NCBI GenBank assembly: GCA_037074535.1
Contig: CM073469.1
Span: 19,659,501-19,723,500, forward strand
Source of the DNA: Gleditsia sinensis
Lineage: Eukaryota > Streptophyta > Magnoliopsida > Fabales > Fabaceae
Direction: 5' to 3'
DNA: 64,000 nt
A program made the translations under genes and the position numbers. Below, piece by piece: positions 1-11,676 of the stretch (position 1 is the first letter of the stretch; each line of letters opens with the position of its first letter). Under the pieces are notes generated by a model. That model was not told the DNA's origin, did not search any database, and saw only the letters and a program-made list of their open reading frames with translations.

Positions 1-1480
1 GGTCGCCATATCAGTCGTAGAAATAGTGAAATTACATTCAATTAGAAGTAGTCGCAAACAATCTCTGTTCGACGACAATTAGAGACTGATGATATTCGGT
101 TGCTATTTTCAGTCACAAAATAACTTTTTTGTAGTGTATACATATTTTCTAGATTTCAAAATAATTTGTTAAAGTTTTAGCAAATGGTGTTTTACTCAAG
201 TTGTTAACAAATGGTGTGTTAGACACTTATGAATTAAATTGCACATTTGATTTGACTTTAAAGATTTTAAGAGGAATCACTTGGCTCTTTTGTCACAAAT
301 TTTACTCCCTAACCTATAGAGTTCGATTTTTCTCTACTCTCTTCTTACGATATCTTCGAAAGAGAAAAAACCATACCCTAATTAGGAGGAGGCTGCATTG
401 TTGGCAAAAAGACTACACTTTGGTATGGAGACGCGAATAATCATATGTTTAATTAGGGATTTAGAACTTGAGGAGTTAATTTACTAATATAATTCAAATT
501 ATTCATTTTAAATTGTGATATATATAGAGATTTACGTGCTTGCAATAAGTACATGGAATTTGAATGCTTTCGTATGGTTTAATATTTTGCCAGAACAAAA
601 TAAAGAATTATGAAAACATAACTAATTTGTATGTCTATCTTCCTTTTTTTTTAATAAGAGAATTCAAATATTGTAATACAATATATTATTACCAAATACA
701 AGATTGGTTGGTGACAATAATTAGCACAGAACATGAAAAAAAAATTCAGACACAATAACAAGAAGAGTAAATTATATTTTTTTTTAAAGTCTGATTAAAT
801 TATACTTGTATCCAGTTTTATTTAAATAATAATAATATATTTTTGCACTTTGAAATTGTAATACAGAAACACATGCACTTTGCCATTAACTTTCGATCAA
901 TATAATTATTGCTAGATTCTCAATATACATAAGATTCCTTCCCTCCAAACTTGAAAGTATGTTTTTAGTTCTTTTTGCCCTTTTAAGAAGAAAAACCTCA
1001 TGAAATTATAGATAATAATTTATCTATTTCAACTAAAAAATTTCTAAAATATTAATCTTCATGATTTACTATCTAAAAAGAGAATATTGATATGCACTGT
1101 GCATTGATATATTTTTTGTAATTTTCATCTTGCCAATGATAGTGTAGTCTAGGCTTAAGACAAGATTTATTTTTTATGTGTAGTAATTTTTATCTCTCCA
1201 ATAATTGTATAATATAGACTTAATTAATATAAGATAAATTTAAAGCAAAATAAATTAATTTAATTTGCATTTAGATATATATAAATGCATTCGTACATGT
1301 AACTAAGTATAAATAACAAGTTGTATGTAAAAATCAAATAAAAAATTTTTAGTTAAGAGAAAAGGGATTTTATACTAATCATATTGATAAAATCGAGATA
1401 AGGTGCCGCTGTATTATAATTTTAAAATTTAAGAAGTGGATAATTGACTTTAATCGAAAAATGAAAACTACCAGGAAAAG
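1..1480. other. AT-rich intergenic DNA
   Basis: Both strands carry only short ORFs of low-complexity composition. I see no domain, RNA gene or clear transposon end here. Homopolymer A/T runs and short AT tracts dominate. Confidence 0.6.
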
Positions 1481-1599
1481 AGGGACAAAATGGCATTCAA
1501 AGGTCATACTCAGCTACAAAACAAATAACAAAATCAAACTAAGAAGTTGGGAGGACAAAATACCACCCAAAAAAAGAAAGAAAAAGGAACCATTAAACT

Positions 1600-2162
1600 A
1601 AGCGAGTCTTTTTGGCCTTCTGACCATTTTACTCAATGCTACCACGCTTGGAGAAGCCACTGATATTATCAGTATTCTTGTCTATCTCTTCTAGCACTAC
1701 CCTCTGATCATTCAATTTTATCTTCATCTTGTAGAGCCATGGATTATGTTTTAGAATCCTGCAAAGCTCAATGGGGTCATCGAAGAAAAAATGATAAATC
1801 TTCGAACTTTATTCCTTAATCCGGAACAACTTTGGTCCATTTCAAATATTGCACATCACCGTAAGAAGTGTGTTTGGAACCACCATATTGTTTGTTAACA
1901 ACTTTCCGAATAGATTATGTTGAGAGATTAGAAGCCACGATTGAAAGGTCCCTTCATTCAACACCGCAATCTCTTCCCTTCGCTCCAGAATCAAATCCAC
2001 AACAATCGTTCCCCTGCAACGAAGCCATTTCAGACAAGCCCTTGCCAAACTCCCTAACACTGTTGACAGACAGAGAACGGCCAAGGACCCCTTGTTTTCG
2101 GATAAAGACTCGCGACCCACTAACCTACCAAACCCTCCACCAGAGACGGCAGAAGACACCAC
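1600..2162 (-). pseudogene. LINE ORF1 / DUF4283-like remnant
   Basis: Read on the minus strand, about 2160 to 1640 gives a decayed protein with the layout of the DUF4283 domain found in plant LINE-1 ORF1 and related zinc-knuckle proteins. A segment reading LFGKLLTNN is followed, after an in-frame stop near 1844, by FRIKE and then FFFDDPIELCRILKHNPWLY, ending in a short hydrophobic strand. That matches the family order of a GKLL block, a 'W..KG..I.EL' block, an 'F.F....D..RVL...PW' block and a 'L' strand. The region is richer in GC than its surroundings. No adjacent reverse transcriptase is visible. The match is from memory of the family pattern, so the call is moderate. Confidence 0.45.
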
Positions 2163-2329
2163 CTACACAGACCACGGCGCACAGCGCTGACGCACCTCCC
2201 ACAGGGCGAGAGGACTGAGAACTTCCTCTATACTCTGTAGAACACTATCAAGGCATGCTGCGGCGCAAGGACTTCACCTTTTATGTGAATCAAAGTTTGC
2301 TATGTTATATTTGTTGGATACTACTTATA

Positions 2330-2911
2330 TAATTAATTTATAATAAAAATATCCAAAAAAAAATCTTAATTATTTATAATTAATCATGGCCATATTAATT
2401 TTTTTACTATCTTAGATTAAAACATATGATTTTGAAAATAAAAATAATGATTTGAATTGAAATTTGTTACTAGTTTAAGAATATTGATACTACTAGAGAG
2501 GTATTTAATATACCATTGTTTTGATTCTTGTATTTTGGATATCAAGGCATTTACAATATTTGTATTTAATATATTAATATATAAGATGTTCAATTTGATT
2601 TTACATCCTATTATTTTCAATTTTGTTAGTTTATATAAAATATCAATTGAACTTTTTCCATTCACGCAAATGATTAGAATCTTTTATTCCATTATTTTTA
2701 CTTTCTTTAACTTTAAAAAAATTCAATTTTAAATTTTTATGATAATATTTTATCATCATATCAAACATCAAAATATTAAGTATCACAATATTTTAAGCTT
2801 TAATAACGAAGATATTAAAGAACATAAAAAACATATATAGCATTTTATTCAACATTCTTTTGTTAGTTTATTGTGACGGGGTTGAACAAATGAGTCGTAG
2901 TTTTCTTTGGG
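2330..2911. other. AT-rich spacer
   Basis: Short AT-biased ORFs on both strands here look like composition rather than coding. The 5 bases at 2912-2916 (gttct) are the left target-site duplication of the Copia element that follows. Confidence 0.55.
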
Positions 2912-2916
2912 GTTCT

Positions 2917-3366
2917 TGCTTCAAAATATGTGGTAGATAAATAATATACCTCATGAAGAGCTGATGAGATCCATGTGTGTAGAAGAGAAGTGAAGTGGAG
3001 AAAATCTACAACTTGCAAAACCCTAGCTCCCAAAAGAGTTTATGTTTTGTGTTGAAAAAAGAGAGTTACACCCCTATTTATAATAAAAAAATTAGGGTTT
3101 CCTTGTAATTAAAATATTAATTAATCCTCTCTCTCTCTTCAGTCAGTATTGTGATAGGAAACTAACTGACTATATAACAGGCTACAAGTTAGGGCCTCTA
3201 CCCAACGAGCTTGTAAGTAATTAATCTGGTCTATCACAAATTATTTACATTTAATCATGTCCCAATCCATTATAAGTTTAGTGCTGAGCTAAGGTTAATT
3301 ACTTAATTAATTATGTATTTAGATTAATTTATTAATTAATGCTAATCCACATAAATTAATTCAACA
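2917..3366 (-). repeat. Copia 3' LTR
   Basis: About 450 bp, begins TG and ends CA. It aligns along its whole length with 8984-9431. It retains more C and G than the other copy. The adjacent purine tract on the minus strand (3367-3378, plus-strand atctcccacttg) is the polypurine tract. Confidence 0.88.
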
Positions 3367-3378
3367 ATCTCCCACTTG
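3367..3378 (-). promoter_or_regulatory. Copia polypurine tract
   Basis: On the minus strand this reads CAAGTGGGAGAT directly before the TGTTGAATT start of the 3' LTR. Position and composition fit a plus-strand primer site. Confidence 0.75.
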
Positions 3379-4022
3379 AATAGCATTAATCAATTATTAG
3401 GACAAATAACATAATAACAAAATTTCAAAAAATATTAAGTAATCAGTATGCACTAAACATCAACAAAACTCAAAAGTGACATATTAACACAAGATCATTG
3501 AATCCAATAGGAAAACAAATGATAGATACATGATCATTGAATCCGATAGGAAAACAAATGATATATTCAATCATAAATAATGACTCAACATCTGAACACA
3601 ATGGAATACGTAAATGAACTTTAACCATTCAAAGATGTCAAAAATTACATCAAAAGTGTGTCTTAAAGACACAACTCAGACTCCCACTAGACTAAGGCAT
3701 CATCAAAAATTTTAACAAGACCCATATGAGTTATATGATTTTGAAATACTCCTGCAGGTAAGCCTTTTGGTTAACAAATTTGTTAAAATTTGTTCACTAG
3801 AGATGTGAACCAAATGAGTCTGAAAATCAGAAATGAGACGATACAAAATCACTGAATCTGATAGGGAAACAAGTGATATTAAATACATAAAATCTCAAAA
3901 CTAAATAGAATAAAATACAAAATTGGTTCTATAACCATAGTTCAGAAAAGAAACGATACAAGATCATTGAATCTAATAGGGAAACAAATGATATAGTCTT
4001 TCAATAGTTGAACTAAACCAAA

Positions 4023-7000
4023 TTACATAAATGGTATCAGAACCAACATAAAATTCAGACTCCCTTTAGTCAACGAATCTGCTAGCATATGTTCACAAAA
4101 AAAAAATATGAACCACACAAGTCTGAGATTCAGCAATCTTTTCTCTAACAAACAGGAGCTTAACATCAAAATATTTAGTACGACCGAAATTCCTGTGATT
4201 TTGAGAGAAGTATACAGCAGATGAACTATCATAGTAAATGATTAGAGGTCGTGATATAGAATCAACAAAATGCATGGCATAAATTAGTTTCCTCTACCAT
4301 ATGGCTTGACAAGTGGCCCCACAACAAGCGATGTTCTCTGTTTTCATAGTTGAGATAGCTATGAGTGTCTGTTTGACGCTTTTTTTACGAAACAGCTCTT
4401 CTAGAAATTATGAAGATGTATCCATAAGTGGATTTACAATCATCCACATAAGATGCATAGTCTGAATCTGTGTACCCCACACATTCAAATGGATCAGACT
4501 TTCTAATGGTCAACATATAGTCTTTTTGTACCTTGCAGGTATCTCATGACCTTCTTTGTAGCTGTCCATTGATCCTTGCCAGGATCACTCAAATATCTAC
4601 CAAGCACACTTATAGCAAATGCTATGTCCAGATGAGTGCATATTTGAGCATATATTTAGCAACCAATAGTGGAAGCATATGGAATACTATTTATCTCAGT
4701 CCTTTCAACATCATTTTAAGGACATCGAGATTCTGACAACCTTTCACCTTTCTGTACAGGTGCAACACAAGGAGTACAATAGTGCATATTAAATCTCTTT
4801 AGTACTCGATCAATATAGGTTGCCTGAGACAAACCAAAAATGCCATGAGACCTATCACGATGGATCTGAATCCCAAGAACGAAGGAGGCCTCTCCAAGGT
4901 CTTTCATATCGAAGTGGCATGAGAGCATATGTTTTGTCTCATTTAGAAAGCTCATAGAATTGCTGGCTAGAAGGATGTCATCAACATAGAACACAAGAAT
5001 GATAAAATTCTTTTCAACAAATTTCTGATAAATGCATTTATCTGAAGCATTTTCAATGAACCCAAGTGAGGTGACAACCTCATCAAACTTTAGATACCAC
5101 TGCCTAGAAGCTTGTTTCAACCCATAAATGGATTGATTCAATTTGCACACTAAGTGCTCTTTCTCTGATTCAACAAATCCATCAGGCTGAATCATATAAA
5201 CTTTTTTAAACAAGCTTCCATTCAGAAATGTAGTTTTTACATCCATCTGGTCAAGTTCAAGATCTAATTGGGCAACAAGAGCCATGACGACTCTAAATGC
5301 ATCCTTTGTAGATACTGGTGAGAAGGTTTTTGTGTAATCATTACCATCTCTTTGATTATAGCCCTTGGCTATGATTCTGGGCTTGTCTCTTTCAATTTCA
5401 CCAGCTGCTTTTCGTTTGGTCTAAAAGACTCATTTACAACCAACTGGTTTATAGCCTTCTGGTAATTCAGCAAGTTCCCAAATATGATTGCGATACATGG
5501 AGGCTATCTCATTAGTCATGGCCTTTAACCAATCAGAAAAATAAGGGCTTGACATTGCTTCTTTAAAAGAATTAGGATCTGTGTCATCAATAACATATGA
5601 TTCGTACTTCTGCAAACAAATAATGTAATCACCAGGAATTACTGGTCTATGCATTCTCTGAGACCGTCTCAACTGAATGACTGGTTCTTCAAAATTTTCT
5701 ATAGGTAATTCCTCATTAACATCAATTGGGTTCTACATAACTTCATTTCTATCAAATTGATCAACTACTGATAGAGGTGACAAAATAGGCATGGGCAAAA
5801 TGGTATTTTCCTCGCGTAGATCAATAGTCCTAGATACTTAACTCCCACTATCCAAGTCATCCTCAAAATAAAATGCTCGATCAGATTTGATGACTCTGGT
5901 AGTGTGAGTAGGGCAATAGAATCTACAATCTCTTGATCCTGTGCAGTACCCAATAAAGAATCCACTAATAGTTCTTAAATCAAGTTTCTTAAGTTGAGGA
6001 TTATATGGTCTCACTTCCGCCTTACAACTCCATACATGAAAGTGACTTAAGCTGGGCTTTTTACTAGAGAATAATTCATAAGGAGTCTTTGGTACAGCCT
6101 TACTTGAAACTTGATTGAGAATGTATATCGCAGTTTTCAAGGCATCACCCCACAAAAATTCTGATAAGGAAGAGTGACTGATCATACTCTTGACCATATC
6201 CATCAAAGTACGGTTACGCCTTTCTACAGCTCCATTTTGTTGAAGGGTGCTAGGCATTGTATACTGGGCCTCTACACCATGCTCTTGTAGGAATAAAGCA
6301 AATATCCCAGGATTTCGACCTGCCTCAGTGTTCCTTCCATAATACTCTCCTCCCCTGTCTGATCTGACACATTTGATAGTTCGGCCAGTTTTCAACTCAA
6401 CTGCTTTTTGAAAGTTTTAAAGGTTTCGAATGATTCAAATTTTTCATGCAATAGATCGACCTACCCATATTTAGAGTAGTCATCTATGAAAGTAATATAG
6501 TATCTGAATCCACCCATAGTAGTAGGAGTAATGGGTCCACATATATCAGTGTGAATTAGATCGAAAACGTTCTCACACCAATTTGCCCCTTTATTTCTAA
6601 TTCTAGCAGGAAACTTTTCTTTGATACAATCAACACAAGTATCTAGATATTGAGAAATCCAAATTATGTAGCACACCGTGTTTAATTATTCTTTCTCATA
6701 TTTTACCATTCTTTTTAATCTTTCTCTAGATATTTCTCAATATCTAGTAATGTGGGACTTTGTTTGTATTTCTAACAATCCTCCCCTCGAACAAAGGATC
6801 ACATTCGGGTCTCCACAACATTCCCTCTCCTCGAACGGTACTCTCATTCCTCGTTTGAATCTATGGGAGGGTAACACAACAACCTCTCCCCTCGAATGAC
6901 ACTTTCTTTCCTGAGAATTGCAAACAATTCTCAGAACTTCGTATTGAGATGTGAGAGATTCCAGAATGTGCCACACTAAATAACTCTCTCCCAAGTCAAT

Positions 7001-7042
7001 ATTATAGGACTTTAACTTGTTAAAATAGTTCACAAGTTTCAC
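4023..7042 (-). pseudogene. Copia gag-pol polyprotein, degenerate
   Basis: Minus strand, from the high coordinate down. 7042 to about 6960 is a gag piece with the UBN2-type pattern FNKLKSYNIDLGE and ESLTSQYE. About 6650 to 5838 is integrase: a zinc-finger remnant CVDCIKEK, then FDLIHTDICGP, TFIDDYSKYG and a second frame with VRSDRGGEYYG and QQNGAVERRNRTLMDM. 5672 to 4716 is the RVT_2 reverse transcriptase, with FKEAM..P.F..WLKAM, QMDVKTTFLNG, YGLKQASRQWY and the catalytic FYVDDILLAS. 4275 to 4023 is RNase H, with YYDSSSAVYFSQN and the tail DSLTKG. At least three stops or frame changes separate these blocks. Gag zinc knuckle, protease and the pre-integrase segment are absent. Confidence 0.92.
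6643..6747. repeat. Inverted repeat at the abnormal gag-integrase junction
   Basis: The 16-base arm ctagatattgagaaat at 6643-6658 is repeated in inverted orientation at 6732-6747. The left arm abuts the start of recognisable integrase. The sequence beyond the right arm, read on the minus strand, contains CGAGGGGAGGAT followed by TGTTAGAAATAC, which looks like the polypurine tract and LTR start of another Copia-type element. Confidence 0.7.
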
Positions 7043-7049
7043 GATGTGT

Positions 7050-8966
7050 TCACATGTATTTCACACTCCATTATAACAAGTAGTGTCCAGTGAAGACAAG
7101 TAATAGATCTTTTGGGTTTTATCAAATTTCTTAAATTTGTTCTCCAACAGATTTCAAGAAGTCAGCTGCTATATTGTTATCTAGAATGTTCTGTCTGATG
7201 GTCTTATCCAAAGTGTATTTTATTATCATCAAACATACTATGTTAGAGTTATACTATTTTTTCATGGCAAGTTTTCTCAGCAGTAGTAAAATCTACAACA
7301 AGATCTATTGGTTTTGCTTTTCTAAGAGCCAAATACTCTTTAACCAAAGTCAAATATATATGCAGGGACTCCTTCTAGTCATCATAATTAGTTCCATTAA
7401 GAGTTTTTACTGTCGATAGTTGCATAGGTACAGAAGCTGAGGGAACATAATTAGAAAACTTTAATTATGTGTGTCCATAATAATTATAAAACAATGTTTC
7501 CTTCAAAACTCAGCTTATGCAACTATATTCATAAGATTGTTTATCATAATCCCGCCGAAGGGTCACAGATTACAATAAACCAAGAAAACTCATAGCACAC
7601 AACAAATTTGACTCATAGCACACAACAAATTTGGCTCATAAAAGGACTAACGCAAGAATGTACTCAATACCTCCATATCGATATGGTACAATAGACATTG
7701 AAACATTATACATTTACTGCTAACAGACTCATGATAAAATGGATCAACATAAAATATATTTTGATAATGTCACACCGATAGGGCATGCCCATTATCAAAA
7801 TTATATATTCATTTAAATTTCAAAAGAATTCAAATTATTTGACCCCATAAAATTTTACATAATTATACTTACAATAGGCAAGTCTATAATTATACAAAAC
7901 AACATTATATTTGTAGCCATATAATAATTCATCATTACATAATTTACAGAACACATCAATTTAATGTAAGATATATTTAATCCACAAGATTTTGTATAAT
8001 TATGCTCACGATACGTAAGTTCATAATTATACAAAATAATAACATAACTGCTGGTATATAATAATATATTATTGCATAATCCACAAAATTATATCAATTT
8101 AATGCAAAAATATATTGTTTTTACCATATATTAAGATTCCAAATTTATTTTGTGATCAAAACATGGTACCAGGGAGAGTACCTAACATGTATAAGTCACA
8201 AAAATACAAAAATAACATGTATAAAAATTTTTGGGTCCAGAAGCCGAGAGTATAGTATCTAAAATACTGAATTACTTTATGTATAATTCAAATAAAATAT
8301 ATAATGAAAATAAAATATTTCATAAATTATACAAAAAATTCTTAAATAAAAAAATAAAAATTATGGGATATAAAATAGAAATTTTCATGCCCAAAAGACC
8401 ACACACACGCCACACGCGCGTGGGTCTCGCTGGGTGAGTTTGTCTTTCTCACCTGGATTCTTGCAAGCGGGTCTTTTTGACCCGCGATGAACCTGATTCT
8501 AGTTCTCCTAATTTATGAAATTAAAGGCCGTGATTTTTATATATATGGATCTTTGTATGACGTGAAACCAAAGTCCTAAATCAATTTGCAATTTCATTCA
8601 TCGAAAACACTAGATCTAGTCAAGAAAATTGGAGGAAAAACGCGGCCAATAGATCTACATATTTGTTCAGTTTTACGTAGAGTCGAAGTATGATTTTCAC
8701 ATATTATGTTCATGATATCATGTAGATCATAAGCCCTCTATCAATTTCGGATTTTATAGGAGAAAATCAGAGATCCCAAATTGAGGTTAAATCCACGAAA
8801 ATTAGGTCCAATTTTATGAATTTTTCTTGATTTCTTCCGCAATTGATAAGAAAGATCATTAATCTAACATCAAATAAATCAAAATCCGAAATCAATTTGT
8901 TCAATATATGCTAAAACCATAGCCAACACAAATTTAAGGTTTTCTAACATACCATTCATAAAACCT
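7050..8966. other. Non-coding interior of the Copia element
   Basis: About 1.9 kb between gag remnant and primer-binding site. Short near-repeats occur, for example the 'ataattatac' phrases around 7860, 7890 and 7990. No protein domain is visible on either strand. It is longer than the usual Copia leader, so it may contain a further decayed insertion. Confidence 0.5.
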
Positions 8967-8968
8967 TA

Positions 8969-8981
8969 GGCTCTGATACCA
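8969..8981 (-). promoter_or_regulatory. Copia primer-binding site (Met-tRNA type)
   Basis: On the minus strand this reads TGGTATCAGAGCC, the standard plant Copia priming site complementary to the 3' end of initiator tRNA-Met. It starts two bases inside the 5' LTR. Confidence 0.92.
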
Positions 8982-8983
8982 TT

Positions 8984-9431
8984 TGTTAGCATAATATGTG
9001 GGAGATAAATAACATTCCTGATGAAGAGCTGATGAGAATCCATGTGTGTAGAAGAAAAGTGAAGTGGAGAGGATCTACAACTTACAAAACCTTAGCCCCC
9101 AAGAGAGTTTATGTTGTATGTTGAGAGAAGATGGTTACACTCCTATTTATCATAGAAAATTAGAGTTTTTATATAATTAAAATATTAATCAATTCTCTCA
9201 TTCTTTAGTCATTATTGTGATAAAAAATTAACTGACTATATAACAGGCTGCAAGTTGAGGCCTCTATTCAACGGGTTTATAAATAATTGATCTGATTTAT
9301 CACAAATTATTTATATTTATCAAGTCTCAATCTATTATAAGTTTAGTGTTAAGTCAATGCTAATTATTTAATTAATTTTATATTTAAATTAATTTATTAA
9401 TTAATATTAATCTACATAAATTAATTTAATT
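8984..9431 (-). repeat. Copia 5' LTR
   Basis: Full-length partner of 2917-3366. It differs from it at many sites, and most differences I read are C to T or G to A in this copy. The far end has drifted from CA but the target duplication gttct (9432-9436) fixes the boundary. Confidence 0.87.
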
Positions 9432-9699
9432 GTTCTACCACCACAACCATAAAAGTCTCCATCAACTGGAAAAAATAGAGGTGGGCTTGGCCTTTGGCTT
9501 GTCAAGCTAACACTTATTTTTTCAAAACAAAAAATAATTTGGTGACAGTAAATATTAATTATATTTAAATTATGATTTGTAAAAAATTAATATTTTTTAA
9601 AATAATATTTATTATATATTATAATTTAAAAATTATTGATGAATAAAAAATTGTTCTAAAAGATAATCAAATACTGCCTCTTTCAAAACTGTTAGCGAG

Positions 9700-10594
9700 T
9701 TTTATTTGCAGGAAGGGACTTGGAGCTGGCATTTGTTTAAAGCTTTGCTGGCGAGAGATATTTGCCTAGTTATTGTAGGTATTGCTCCTTCTTTCAATAC
9801 ATGCAGAATCGGATTTGGCGACTTGGAGGTTTTCTTCAGAGAGGAGCTTCACGTACGGTCATTATGAAAGCTTCCTTGCTATTTGGAAGCGCATCTGGCA
9901 ATGGGCTGCACCTGACAAGATTAAATCTTTCCTTTGGATCCTTACGCATGGCAAGCTCCTTACAAGACACACTCTTGTAGTTCGACACGTTATAAATTTT
10001 TCTATGGGCGGATTCAGAAATTTTAGTCAACGGGGGCAACAAGTAGTTTATAATACTTTTGTGGGGACAATATGTAAACTTTTGTAAAAATAAAAAAAAT
10101 TACCACGTACATTAATTGAAAAAAAAAATCTTTGTGGGGCAATTGCTCCCACAGATGTGCACGTAGATCCGCCTCTAGCTTCTATCTGCCCGATAGGATG
10201 TGCAGATGTTGAGACGCCTTAGACTGCATTCATGATTGCTAGCGTGCTGAAAATCTCTGGAAATTGTTAGTGCAACCTCGGCTGCGGGACAGACTTTTTT
10301 AGCATGAACTACTTATGGGATTGGATTGGTTTCAATCTCTATAATTGTTTATGTCGGCAAGAGTTTGAGTACGTAAACTGGAGTTTTGTTTTCGGATATG
10401 CTTGTTGGGTTATTTGGACCAGGCGTTGTGCTCGAGTCTTCGAAGATACTAGTTGCAGCTCTGAGGATTTATTGATGATATATCTTCAACGTCTGCGTGA
10501 GCACAAGAAGTTTCTGCTCAGCAAGAAAATGCTTCAAATGGGTCTACAGCTTTTCTCGGAATTTAGGTGCTGGCAATATCATGGGGTATCCTGA
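9700..10594 (+). pseudogene. LINE (L1-type) reverse transcriptase C-terminus, interrupted
   Basis: 9782-9999 encodes a zf-RVT (reverse transcriptase zinc-binding) segment with the pattern IWKRIWQWAAPDKIKSFLWI and GKLLTRHTL. After the insert at 10006-10179 the same domain resumes near 10186 with SICPIGCADVETP, and 10304-10594 continues with WSFVFGYACWVIWTRRCARVF, the region linking zf-RVT to the terminal RNase H domain. Stops interrupt the reading. Only the C-terminal part remains, as expected for a 5'-truncated LINE copy. Confidence 0.75.
10006..10179. mobile_element. MITE-like short insert in the LINE remnant
   Basis: A 174-bp block interrupts the zf-RVT reading between His and Ser-Ile-Cys. 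Its ends are related in inverted orientation (gggcggatt at the left, ggcggatc when the right end is reverse-complemented). The 6 bases ttctat flank it on both sides (10000-10005 and 10180-10185). It has a central A-run and no coding. The family is unassigned and exact ends could shift by a few bases. Confidence 0.6.
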
Positions 10595-10829
10595 GGGCCC
10601 TCCAAATCGCCTGCAAGTTGGGGGTACAGCCTTTCACGTTGAAGCTGATTCCATGACTGCAACATGGATATGATTAGTTGGCTAACTGTGGTCATAGTTT
10701 GGAAGTGGGTCTTCATTAATTTCTTTCTCCAGTTGCAGGCTGTGGTCTTCATCTCTTGGCGGATATGAGCGGGGGCTCTCTCCCTCGTCTTCGTCTTGAA
10801 TTGCTTTTTCTTTTTCCCGCCCAAAACAA

Positions 10830-11624
10830 AATAAATTAGGCCTCCTCTAAAAACAATATTTTATTTTCAAAATTTTTTAGAATAATAACAATAACATGTT
10901 TCTAAAATAATTTATCAAAAAATTATTTTTATAATTTTATTTTATAGGACAAATTTAAAAACAAAATAAAAAAAATCTTATTTTGTTTAATAGCTAACAA
11001 GAAAAATCACAAAATTAGACAAAAAAATGATTTAAAATTTACATTAATCAAATGTTAAGAAAAAGCATCTTAACTTATTTTATTAAATATTAATTTAATT
11101 TTTTAATGATTTAGTATGAATTAAATTAAGTTATTTATGAGTTTTCAACAATTGTTTTTTATAAATATAAACTTCATTAATAAAAGATAGAAGTTTTTGT
11201 ATAATATAAAATTAAAAAGAATGAGTTTGATTTTCATAAATTGAAAAATAAATATAATTTACTTTAAAATTTAAGTCAATTGGGTAGTTTGAATTTTCAC
11301 TAATAAAATAATAATATTAGAAGAAATATACTAAAAAGCATTGAAAAGTTTTCTATTTGGGAAAACCAAATTCTAGTGGGTACAATGAATATGGCAAATT
11401 TTAAGCCCCTATTCCCACTTGCCACCCTTTCTACCGTTTTCTACCGAGAACTGAGAAAAGTCACTGTTTCTTGTTTTGTCATTTAGTGACCCGAGAGAGA
11501 GTGAGAGAGAGCCAGCTAGACAGCCATTGAGAAAAAACCATTTGGTTATGGTTTTAAGGGGTTTCGGGACTTGGGCTCTTAGTAAACAGCACTGGATTAA
11601 AGGAAAGTTGTGAAATTGATTCCA

Positions 11625-11676
<52 letters not shown>

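Larger units (their letters stand above)
2917..9431 (-). mobile_element. Ty1/Copia LTR retrotransposon, complete but decayed
   Basis: A 6.5-kb element lies on the minus strand between 5-bp direct repeats gttct at 2912-2916 and 9432-9436. Two ~450-bp LTRs are present. The 5' LTR (right side) is followed by a primer-binding site complementary to the initiator Met tRNA, and the 3' LTR (left side) is preceded by a purine-rich tract. Pol has the Copia order, integrase then reverse transcriptase then RNase H. All frames carry stops or frame changes, so the element is not autonomous. The gag to integrase junction is abnormal (separate finding). About 1.9 kb between the primer-binding site and the gag fragment has no recognisable coding. 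Confidence 0.9.
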
